A DNA stretch of 10,661 bases from Clostridia bacterium. Lineage in GTDB: Bacteria > Bacillota_A > Clostridia > Oscillospirales > SIG627. The DNA lies in contig JAFVYT010000165.1 of NCBI GenBank assembly GCA_017508505.1, positions 1-10,661 of the forward strand, given 5' to 3'. A program made the position numbers and the translations under genes. Shown piece by piece: positions 1 to 4,661 of this stretch (the first letter of the stretch is position 1; the number at the start of each line of letters is the position of its first letter). The notes under the pieces were generated by a model. The model worked only from the letters and a program-made list of their open reading frames with translations. It had not been told where the DNA came from and searched no databases.

Positions 1-151
1 GAGCAGCAGCGGCAGCGCCGGGAGCAGCAACAGCAACGGGAGCGGCGGAAACGCCGAATTCCTCTTCGAGAGCGGAAACGAGGTCCTTCATTTCGAGAAT
101 GGTAAGGGATTTGATTTCTTCCAGGATCTGGGTGGTCTTTTCAGTAGCCAT
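1..151 (-). CDS. rplL: 50S ribosomal protein L7/L12, N-terminal part (cut by window start)
   Basis: L7/L12 forms the dimers of the ribosomal stalk, is bound by L10, and recruits translational GTPases such as EF-Tu and EF-G. The visible 50 residues start [18 protein letters not shown], the N-terminal dimerisation and L10-binding helical hairpin. An Ala/Pro/Gly/Val-rich stretch follows (about residues 34-50), the flexible hinge of this family. The C-terminal factor-binding domain lies outside the window. The ATG at 149-151 is preceded by a strong GGAGGTAA ribosome binding site (158-165). The gene lies 60 nt downstream of rplJ in an AT-rich gap with no terminator, so the two should be co-transcribed from the rplJ promoter and controlled by the L10 leader. 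Identity is clear from sequence and context. Confidence 0.96.
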   Translation of the reverse strand, partial: MATEKTTQILEEIKSLTILEMKDLVSALEEEFGVSAAPVAVAAPGAAAAA

Positions 152-211
152 TTTAATTTACCTCCGAATAATAATTTAATTTAAAAATAAGTTGTGGTGG
201 AAAAAGCGTAA

Positions 212-727
212 TTAAGCTTCTGCAGCTTCGCCGGCTTCTTCCTTGTCGATCTTCGCCTGAAGAACGTAAGCGAGTCCGTAAAGGGGACCCATCATGCTGC
301 CCATGATCTTGCAGAGCATCTCTTCCTTGGAAGGAGTGCTTGCGAGCTCATTGACGGCATCTGCATTGATCACACCGCCATCGATAAAGCCGGCTTTGAT
401 CTCAAAGGTAGCGATCTTGTCAGCATACTCTTTCAGGATCTTAGCGGGAGCGATGGGATCTTCTGCGGAAATTGCGAGGGCATTCATGCCTTCCAGATAA
501 GACTTAATATCGCCGTAGCCGCAAGCCTCACAAGCTCTTCCGGTCATGGAATTCTTGTAAACCTTGTAGTCAACGCCTGCTTCGCGGAGTGCTTTGCGGA
601 GCTGAGTATCCTGCTCAACGGTGATACCGGTGTAGCTTACCAGGACACCTGCGGTCGCATTTTTGATCTTTTCTGTCAGTTCGGCACATTCTGCCTGCTT
701 CTTTTCAAGAATCTTTGCGCTGGGCAT
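212..727 (-). CDS. rplJ: 50S ribosomal protein L10
   Basis: L10 anchors the L7/L12 dimers to 23S rRNA next to L11 and, as the L10(L12)n complex, represses its own mRNA in bacteria studied. The 171-residue product has the family length. It begins MPSAKILEKKQAECAELTEK, continues with the globular rRNA-binding domain (for example GVLVSYTGITVEQ and VDYKVYKNSM), and ends in a long helix (MMGPLYGLAYVLQAKIDKEE) of the kind that carries L7/L12 dimers, with an acidic Ala/Glu tail. The frame stays open 35 codons further upstream, but that stretch is the regulatory leader. The ATG at 725-727 is chosen because GGAGGTAA (733-740) precedes it at good spacing and the protein then matches the family start. 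It has its own promoter and leader downstream of rplA. Confidence 0.96.
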   Translation of the reverse strand: MPSAKILEKKQAECAELTEKIKNATAGVLVSYTGITVEQDTQLRKALREAGVDYKVYKNSMTGRACEACGYGDIKSYLEGMNALAISAEDPIAPAKILKEYADKIATFEIKAGFIDGGVINADAVNELASTPSKEEMLCKIMGSMMGPLYGLAYVLQAKIDKEEAGEAAEA

Positions 728-746
728 CTTTTTTACCTCCATTTCA

Positions 747-757
747 GATTTTCGACA
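747..757 (-). repeat. Copy 1 of an 11-nt motif shared by the rplJ and rplK leaders
   Basis: On the minus strand this reads TGTCGAAAATC. It lies between the rplJ attenuator and the rplJ ribosome binding site. The same 11 nt occur in the loop region of the central hairpin in the rplK leader (2114-2124). I did not notice a third copy. Function unknown. Confidence 0.6.
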
Positions 758-794
758 ACAAAAAGGGCATTCCTCCAAGACGAAGAAATGCCCC
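757..794 (-). terminator. Intrinsic terminator / attenuator inside the L10 leader
   Basis: Read on the minus strand, GGGCATTTC pairs with GGAATGCCC (9 bp, one G-U) around an 11-nt loop, followed at once by TTTTTGTT. It lies between the L10-binding element and the rplJ ribosome binding site, so it would stop transcription before rplJ, as expected of an attenuator in the rplJL operon. Hairpin and U-tract are seen directly; the regulated role is inferred from the B. subtilis system. Confidence 0.85.
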
Positions 795-880
795 TTGCAT
801 AGCAATTGTAAGCGTTTCCTCGACAGGCGCACGATGGCTTTCAGAGAAACTCCTCACCTGTTGTCTTAGGCAACAAACGA

Positions 881-909
881 ATTATAGCACGAATCCGTGC
901 GTTTGTCAA
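881..909 (-). promoter_or_regulatory. Consensus sigma-A promoter for rplJL
   Basis: On the minus strand a perfect -35 TTGACA (904-909) and a perfect -10 TATAAT (881-886) are 17 bp apart. TG precedes the -10 as TGCTATAAT (extended -10). The predicted start is near 874. The -35 begins 6 nt after the rplA stop codon, so there is no room for a terminator between rplA and this promoter. The spacer holds a 5-bp inverted repeat, GCACG-AATC-CGTGC (887-900, plus strand). Confidence 0.93.
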
Positions 910-915
910 GAGCTT

Positions 916-1608
916 TTAGCCGAGCTTTGCAGCGTTTACCTTAACGCCGGGGCCCATGGTGGAAGCAACCACGCAGCTCTTCACGTACTGACCCTTTGCG
1001 GCGGCGGGCTTAGCCTTGATGATGGCACCCATAAGAGCATCGAAGTTCTCGATGAGCTTTTCCTTGCCGAAGGAAGCCTTGCCGATGGGGCAGTGGATGA
1101 TGTTGGTCTTGTCGAGACGGTACTCGATCTTACCGGCCTTGGCATCCTGAACTGCTTTTGCAACGTTGTGGGTAACGGTTCCTGCCTTGGGGTTGGGCAT
1201 CAAGCCCTTGGGTCCAAGGATCTTACCGAGACGTCCGATGACACCCATCATATCGGGAGTGGCGATGACCACGTCAAACTCGAACCAGTTTTCGTTCTGG
1301 ATTCTGGCAACCAGATCCTCAGCGCCCACGTAGTCGGAGCCTGCCTCTTCAGCGGCCTTAGCGTTGTCGCCCTTGGCGAACACCAGGGTGCGAACCTTCT
1401 TACCGGTACCGTTGGGGAGAACAACGGCGCCACGAACCTGCTGGTCTGCGTGACGGCTGTCCACACCGAGACGGACGTGAAGCTCGATGGTCTCGTCAAA
1501 CTTTGCCTTGGCGGAAGCGATTACGTTCTCGAAGGCTTCGTCGGCTTCATAGAGCTTGTGGGTGTCAAATGCGGCAACACTTGCCTGATATTTCTTTCCT
1601 TTTTTCAT
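916..1608 (-). CDS. rplA: 50S ribosomal protein L1
   Basis: L1 binds helix 77 of 23S rRNA, forms the mobile L1 stalk that helps release deacylated tRNA from the E site, and in many bacteria represses rplKA translation. The 230-residue product has the usual length. It carries the L1 signature [16 protein letters not shown] in domain II, preceded by [18 protein letters not shown], and ends with domain I sequence [11 protein letters not shown]. The ATG at 1606-1608 follows AAAGGAG in the 19-nt gap after rplK, so the two are co-transcribed and probably co-regulated. No terminator follows the stop codon; the rplJ promoter starts there, so some read-through into rplJL is likely. Nothing unusual in the product. 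Confidence 0.97.
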   Translation of the reverse strand: MKKGKKYQASVAAFDTHKLYEADEAFENVIASAKAKFDETIELHVRLGVDSRHADQQVRGAVVLPNGTGKKVRTLVFAKGDNAKAAEEAGSDYVGAEDLVARIQNENWFEFDVVIATPDMMGVIGRLGKILGPKGLMPNPKAGTVTHNVAKAVQDAKAGKIEYRLDKTNIIHCPIGKASFGKEKLIENFDALMGAIIKAKPAAAKGQYVKSCVVASTMGPGVKVNAAKLG

Positions 1609-1627
1609 CTTTCGTGTCGCTCCTTTC

Positions 1628-2053
1628 TTACTCTTCCACAGTTACGCCCATGCTGCGTGCGGTTCCTGCGATCATGCTCATAGCAGTCTCGATGCAGGAG
1701 GCGTTCAGGTCGGGCATTTTCTGGGTGGCGATGGCACGGAGCTGTTCCTGAGTCAGTTTTGCAACCTTCGTCTTGTTGGGAACGGCGGAGCCGGATTCGA
1801 TGCCGACAGCCTTCTTGACCAGAACTGCCGCGGGGGGAGTCTTGGTGATGAAGGAGAAGGTTCTGTCAGAGTAGATGGTAATGACAACGGGAATGATCAG
1901 ACCGACGTCATTTTTGGTGCGCTCATTGAACTCCTTGCAGAAGATCGGGATGGCGACACCGTGCTGACCCAGTGCAGGACCTACGGGGGGTCCGGGCATT
2001 GCCTTTGCAGCGGGGAGCTGGAGCTTAACATAAGCTACGATTTTTTTTGCCAT
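1628..2053 (-). CDS. rplK: 50S ribosomal protein L11
   Basis: L11 binds the GTPase-associated centre of 23S rRNA beside L10, affects EF-G and RelA function, and its N-terminal domain is part of the thiostrepton site. The 141-residue product has the family length. The N-terminal domain contains [14 protein letters not shown] (about residues 20-33). The C-terminal RNA-binding domain contains [19 protein letters not shown] and ends [13 protein letters not shown]. The segment after GQHGV reads [10 protein letters not shown], whereas most homologues I know have an Asn (as in VNI) at that Ala (residue 34). The ATG at 2051-2053 follows AAAGGAG (2061-2067). The 109-nt gap to nusG is filled by a structured leader, which suggests separate translational control, probably by L1. 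Confidence 0.97.
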   Translation of the reverse strand: MAKKIVAYVKLQLPAAKAMPGPPVGPALGQHGVAIPIFCKEFNERTKNDVGLIIPVVITIYSDRTFSFITKTPPAAVLVKKAVGIESGSAVPNKTKVAKLTQEQLRAIATQKMPDLNASCIETAMSMIAGTARSMGVTVEE

Positions 2054-2078
2054 AATGGTACTCCTTTCGTGGTATGGC

Positions 2079-2152
2079 GGGAACCGAAGTTTTGATTCCC
2101 TCCCACAACTGCCGATTTTCGACAGTTGTTTAAGCCCTCTCGGGCGTTAAAC
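2079..2152 (-). promoter_or_regulatory. Structured rplK leader with three consecutive hairpins (candidate L1-responsive element)
   Basis: Between the nusG stop and the rplK ribosome binding site, the minus-strand RNA can form three adjacent hairpins. (1) 2128-2152: GTTTAA plus GCCC pair with GGGC plus TTAAAC around a GAGA tetraloop, 10 bp with one bulged C. (2) 2105-2129: ACAACTGTCG pairs with CGGCAGTTGT around AAAAT, 10 bp including one U-G. (3) 2079-2100: GGGAATC pairs with GGTTCCC around an 8-nt loop. None has a following U-tract, so these are not terminators. In other bacteria L1 represses the L11-L1 operon by binding a leader that mimics its rRNA site. That role is inferred here; I could not match the L1 target motif residue by residue. 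Confidence 0.6.
2114..2124 (-). repeat. Copy 2 of the 11-nt leader motif (rplK leader)
   Basis: On the minus strand this reads TGTCGAAAATC, identical to 747-757 in the rplJ leader. Here it forms the upper stem and loop of the central 10-bp hairpin. The partner copy lacks an obvious hairpin context, so the match is not simply a shared stem-loop. Confidence 0.6.
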
Positions 2153-2162
2153 CAAAATGAAA

Positions 2163-2693
2163 TTAAAACAGTTGGACCCAAGCGGAATCCAGCTCGATCT
2201 TGGTGCTTCTGCCGTGAAGATCGGCAAGAACCTTGACCTTTTTGAAGTCCGCGGAGATCTCCTCCACCACAGCGGAGGAAATGTGCGCTGCCAAGGGGCC
2301 GTCGGTCACGCGCACCTTGTCGCCCACCTTGTAGGGAAGGGACTCGGTCGCCGTTTCCACACCCAATGCCAAAACCTCCTCATCGGAAAGGACGACCGGC
2401 ATGGATCCGGGGCCTACGAAGCCCGTAACGCCGGTGGTGTTGCGCACGATGTGCCAGCTTTCGTCGTTCATGATCATTTTGACCAAAACGTAGCTGGGGA
2501 AGATTTTACGCTCGGCTACGCCGTCACCGCCTTCAGACTCCGGAACTTTTTCCATAGGGATCTTGATGGCGTGGATCAGGTTGCCGACCTTGCGGTTTTC
2601 TACGATCTTTTCCAGATTGACCGCAACCTTGTTTTCGTATCCCGAATAGGTATGAACCACATACCAATGGGGGGTCAGGTTATCTTCAAGCAT
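2163..2693 (-). CDS. nusG: Transcription termination/antitermination factor NusG
   Basis: NusG binds RNA polymerase, modulates pausing, and couples polymerase to Rho or to ribosomal protein S10. The 176-residue product has the N-terminal NGN domain (WYVVHTYSGYENKVAVNL at residues 10-27, then FPSYVLVKMIMNDESWHIVRN) and a C-terminal KOW domain from about residue 123 (VGDKVRVTDGP). The KOW part is atypical. The conserved FGR loop reads HGR (residues 160-162), the following T-P-V reads T-K-I, and the conserved Gly after DGPF is missing, since the segment reads DGPLAAHISSAVVEE. In E. coli the Phe of FGR (F165) contacts S10 and Rho. The ATG follows AAGGAG (2700-2706), 24 nt after secE. Gene identity is certain from fold motifs and the secE-nusG-rplK context. 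Confidence 0.96.
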   Translation of the reverse strand: MLEDNLTPHWYVVHTYSGYENKVAVNLEKIVENRKVGNLIHAIKIPMEKVPESEGGDGVAERKIFPSYVLVKMIMNDESWHIVRNTTGVTGFVGPGSMPVVLSDEEVLALGVETATESLPYKVGDKVRVTDGPLAAHISSAVVEEISADFKKVKVLADLHGRSTKIELDSAWVQLF

Positions 2694-2717
2694 AGCTTAC
2701 TCCTTGCCAAAAGACGC

Positions 2718-2990
2718 TTATTTCCAAAGGTCGATGATCAGCCAGCTGAACAGGATATCCAAAAGACCGATCGCGGTGCCGCACACGGCCAGGGCAACCA
2801 CAACGATGCCGGTGTCGCGGAGCACGTGCTTTCTGGGATACCAGGTGACCTTCTTCATTTCGCTGCGGTATTCCTTGAAGAAATTACCGATTCTCTTGAA
2901 GAGGCCGGGCTTCTTGGCCTTTTTTTCTTTCTTTTCAGCGTTTTTCTGAGGAGCGTCCTGGGCGGAATTCTTTTTGATTTCTTCTGCCAT
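2718..2990 (-). CDS. secE: Preprotein translocase subunit SecE
   Basis: SecE clamps the SecY channel in the cytoplasmic membrane. The 90-residue product is of the short type. It has a basic, Lys-rich cytoplasmic N-terminus (about residues 1-30), the amphipathic helix and conserved loop FKEYRSEMKKVTWYPRKH (about 39-56), and one membrane segment (about residues 60-86). The K-x-V-T-W-P-like motif (here KKVTWYPRK) is the family signature. The ATG at 2988-2990 follows AGGAGAG (2997-3003). The position between rpmG (27-nt gap) and nusG (24-nt gap) is the standard bacterial order, which fits co-transcription from the rpmG promoter. Confidence 0.96.
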   Translation of the reverse strand: MAEEIKKNSAQDAPQKNAEKKEKKAKKPGLFKRIGNFFKEYRSEMKKVTWYPRKHVLRDTGIVVVALAVCGTAIGLLDILFSWLIIDLWK

Positions 2991-3017
2991 GTCTATCTCT
3001 CCTAATCCGAAATATTC

Positions 3018-3167
3018 TTACTTGGTTTCCTTGTGAACGGTGTGCTTGCGGCAGAACGGGCAGAACTTTCTCATTTCCAAACGGTCGGGATCGTTCTTCT
3101 TGTTCTTCATCGTATCGTAATTTCTTTGCTTGCACTCGGTGCAGGCAAGGGTGATTCTTTCTCTCAT
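3018..3167 (-). CDS. rpmG: 50S ribosomal protein L33
   Basis: L33 is a small protein of the large subunit near the E site. The 49-residue product begins [19 protein letters not shown] and ends [11 protein letters not shown]. It has two CxxC pairs (CTEC and CPFC), so it is the zinc-binding form rather than the cysteine-free paralogue. The chosen ATG (3165-3167) has GGAGGAA just upstream (3172-3178). An in-frame ATG 22 codons further up (3231-3233) lacks a ribosome binding site, would add a basic extension absent from the family, and was rejected. It is the first gene of the leftward operon, about 86 nt downstream of the predicted transcription start. Confidence 0.96.
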   Translation of the reverse strand: MRERITLACTECKQRNYDTMKNKKNDPDRLEMRKFCPFCRKHTVHKETK

Positions 3168-3253
3168 GATATTCCTCCGAATTATAACCCGCTCTTGAGC
3201 GGTGATTCTCCCTCTTGCGGTAGCCCTTTCCATAAAAAAAGACCCCGAGAGGT
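3168..3253 (-). promoter_or_regulatory. rpmG 5' leader with hairpin
   Basis: The predicted untranslated leader begins with a weak 4-bp hairpin at the transcription start (minus strand ACCTCTCGGGGT, 3242-3253), followed closely by seven T (3234-3240). Nearer the gene, CCGCT and AGCGG (3189-3202) form a 5-bp stem with a CAAG loop. Neither is a convincing terminator, and I recognise no known riboswitch or ribosomal leader family. Any regulatory role is inference. Confidence 0.35.
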
Positions 3254-3259
3254 TTCTAT

Positions 3260-3288
3260 ATTATAGCAAAGAGGCATTTCTTTGTCAA
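3260..3288 (-). promoter_or_regulatory. Consensus sigma-A promoter for rpmG-secE-nusG-rplKA
   Basis: On the minus strand a perfect -35 TTGACA (3283-3288) and a perfect -10 TATAAT (3260-3265) are 17 bp apart, with TGC before the -10 (extended -10). Upstream of the -35 the minus strand is almost pure T and A (3289-3315), which looks like an UP element for the RNA polymerase alpha subunit. The predicted start is near 3253. Confidence 0.93.
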
Positions 3289-3377
3289 TATGTTTTTTTA
3301 AAAAAGTAAAAAAAAGAAGAGAACTCTCCCATTTGGCAAAAAAAGCGTTGAAGAGGCCAAAAAAATGGAAAAAACTA
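3289..3377. promoter_or_regulatory. A/T-tract region between the two divergent promoters (putative UP elements, curved DNA)
   Basis: The 89 bp between the two -35 boxes hold a T7 (3293-3299), A6 (3300-3305), A8 (3308-3315), A7 (3338-3344), A7 (3359-3365) and A6 (3369-3374). The last four are spaced by about 30, 21 and 10 bp, close to multiples of the helical repeat, which suggests intrinsic curvature. The tracts adjoin the -35 boxes on both sides, so both promoters may use them as UP elements. No gene lies in 3168-3442. The tracts are seen directly; curvature and UP function are inferred. Confidence 0.55.
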
Positions 3378-3407
3378 TTGTCCCTTTCCCCGATCCTGTG
3401 CTATAAT
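3378..3407 (+). promoter_or_regulatory. Extended -10 promoter for the rimM operon
   Basis: A perfect -10 TATAAT (3402-3407) with TG upstream (TGCTATAAT) lies 18 bp after a weaker -35, TTGTCC (3378-3383). A-tracts sit just upstream. The predicted start near 3414 gives a leader of only about 29 nt before the rimM GTG codon. Confidence 0.8.
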
Positions 3408-3442
3408 AACATAATAATGTAGGAAAGGCAGAGCAAGGGACC

Positions 3443-3949
3443 GTGAAGCAAACGTTTTTGGAGGCGGGGAAGATCCGCAATACCCACGCACTTCGGGGCG
3501 AGGTTAAGATGGAGTGCTGGCTGGAGGGGGAAAAGCCTTTGTCCGGCGTCAAAAGCCTCTTTCTCGGGAGAAATCGGGACAAGGAGCTGAAGCTCCTCTC
3601 CGCGAGAATTCACGGGGACGTGTACCTGGTTTTGTTTGAGGGGATCGACTCGGTGGAAAAGGCAACGCCTCTGAAGGGGAAGACCCTATGGGTCGCCCGA
3701 GAGGAGCTGGACCCCGATGGGACGAAGGTCTACTATGCCGATCTGATCGGTCTGCCTATGATCGAGGAGAAAAACGGAACCGTTTACGGCACCGTGGTGG
3801 AGGTTTCCAGTCGCGGTGCGAGTGAGTTGTTCACGGTGCGCCTTCCTGACGGCAAGGAGCGGTATTTTCCCGCCGTGCCCGCCTTCGTGGTGCGGCTGGA
3901 TGCGGAAAAGGGCGTGTTTGTCCGTGCTCCCGAGGGGATCTTCGACTGA
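3443..3949 (+). CDS. rimM: Ribosome maturation factor RimM
   Basis: RimM binds S19 and helps mature the head of the 30S subunit. The 168-residue product has the family length. The N-terminal RimM barrel starts [19 protein letters not shown] (about residues 5-23). The C-terminal PRC-barrel domain carries YYADLIGL (about 97-104) and ends with the family pattern [12 protein letters not shown] plus a PEGIFD terminus. The start is GTG at 3443, because the protein then matches RimM starts and no ATG is available. The ribosome binding site is poor: AAGGGA sits only 2 nt before GTG, and AGGAAAGG is further up at 3421-3428. The stop codon overlaps the trmD start by 1 nt (TGATG), so translation is probably coupled. 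It is the first gene of the rightward operon. Confidence 0.95.
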   Translation: MKQTFLEAGKIRNTHALRGEVKMECWLEGEKPLSGVKSLFLGRNRDKELKLLSARIHGDVYLVLFEGIDSVEKATPLKGKTLWVAREELDPDGTKVYYADLIGLPMIEEKNGTVYGTVVEVSSRGASELFTVRLPDGKERYFPAVPAFVVRLDAEKGVFVRAPEGIFD

Positions 3950-4641
3950 TGGCTGCCATTCGCTTTGACATTATGACCCTGTTTCCCGAGCTGGTGGACG
4001 GGATCCTGGCCGAGAGCATCATCGGCCGCGCGCGCAGGGCGGGGATCGTGGAGGTCGTTGCCCACAACATTCGCGACTACTCCAAGGATAAATTCCGTCG
4101 GGTGGACGACACTCCCTACGGCGGCGGGAAGGGAATGCTGATGAAGCCCGATCCCATCTGCGACTGCTTCGACAGCATCACCGCAGGCCTGGAGGAGAAG
4201 CCCTACACCGTGTATATGTCTCCCAAGGGGACGGTGTTTACGCAGGCAAAGGCCAAGGAGCTTTCCAAAATGAAGCACATTGTGATCCTTTGCGGTCATT
4301 ACGAGGGAGTGGATCAAAGGGCCCTCGACACCATCGTGGACGAGGAGATCTCCATCGGAGATTACGTTCTGACGGGCGGGGAGGTCCCCGCGACGGTTTT
4401 GGTGGATGCGGTGAGCCGCTTGGTGGACGGAGTTTTGTCGGATCCCGAGTGCTATGAGAAGGAGAGCCATTCGGACTCTCTTTTGGAATATCCTCAATAC
4501 ACGCGGCCCTATGAGTTCCGAGGGATGAAGGTTCCGGACGTGCTCATCAGCGGCCATCACGAAAACATCGATCGCTGGCGCTTGGAAAAGGCACTGGAGA
4601 TCACGAAAAAAAACAGACCCGATCTTTTAAAGGATCGGTAA
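3949..4641 (+). CDS. trmD: tRNA (guanine(37)-N1)-methyltransferase TrmD
   Basis: TrmD transfers a methyl group from S-adenosylmethionine to G37 of tRNAs read at CCN, CUN and CGG codons, which prevents +1 frameshifting. The 230-residue product shows the SPOUT trefoil-knot motifs [10 protein letters not shown] (about 90-99), [11 protein letters not shown] (114-124) and [14 protein letters not shown] (132-145). Asp176 in [15 protein letters not shown] and Arg157 match the catalytic Asp and Arg of E. coli TrmD (D169, R154). Near the N-terminus it has [11 protein letters not shown] and [12 protein letters not shown]. In most Bacillota rimM-trmD sit between rpsP and rplS; here neither neighbour is present. 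A perfect inverted repeat spans the last codons (4619-4638) without a following T-tract. Confidence 0.97.
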   Translation: MAAIRFDIMTLFPELVDGILAESIIGRARRAGIVEVVAHNIRDYSKDKFRRVDDTPYGGGKGMLMKPDPICDCFDSITAGLEEKPYTVYMSPKGTVFTQAKAKELSKMKHIVILCGHYEGVDQRALDTIVDEEISIGDYVLTGGEVPATVLVDAVSRLVDGVLSDPECYEKESHSDSLLEYPQYTRPYEFRGMKVPDVLISGHHENIDRWRLEKALEITKKNRPDLLKDR

Positions 4642-4661
4642 AAAAGAAAGGAGGGCGGAAT

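Larger units (their letters stand above)
728..874 (-). ncRNA. L10 leader (autoregulatory 5' leader of rplJL)
   Basis: This untranslated leader of about 147 nt between the rplJ promoter and start codon carries the hallmarks of the bacterial L10 leader. They are AGACAACAGGTGAGG (about 852-866), then CGCCTGTCGAGGA further on, with ACAGG pairing to CCTGT to close the L10(L12)-binding element. A terminator hairpin follows downstream (757-794). In B. subtilis the L10(L12)4 complex is known to autoregulate rplJL through transcription attenuation, and the same layout is visible here. A further 7-nt complementarity (GACAACA at 859-865 with TGTTGTC at 754-760, minus-strand reading) joins the binding motif to the sequence after the terminator. 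Boundaries are approximate; the start is the predicted transcription start. Confidence 0.85.

Noticed and set aside
152..211. AT-rich gap between rplJ and rplL, checked for a promoter or terminator
   Set aside because: No stem with a T-tract and no paired -35/-10 boxes; only the rplL ribosome binding site is visible.
728..832. N-terminal extension of L10 by 35 residues
   Set aside because: The stretch is the attenuator-containing leader, and the downstream ATG has the strong ribosome binding site and the family-typical start.
715..1683. Long plus-strand open frame opposite rplA and the rplJ leader
   Set aside because: It is antisense to a certain ribosomal gene, runs across the rplJ promoter and leader, shows no recognisable family, and mirrors the codon bias of rplA.
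2157..3005. 282-codon plus-strand open frame opposite nusG and secE
   Set aside because: Both opposite genes are certain; the frame is a shadow with no domain pattern, and its start lies inside the rplK leader region.
3168..3233. 22-residue N-terminal extension of L33 from an upstream in-frame ATG
   Set aside because: No ribosome binding site, absent from the L33 family, and the internal ATG has GGAGGAA.
4619..4638. Perfect inverted repeat CCGATC...GATCGG spanning the trmD stop, considered as a terminator
   Set aside because: On the plus strand it is followed by A residues, not T. On the minus strand the T-run would precede the stem, and no minus-strand gene ends there. It may be partly chance from the codons used.
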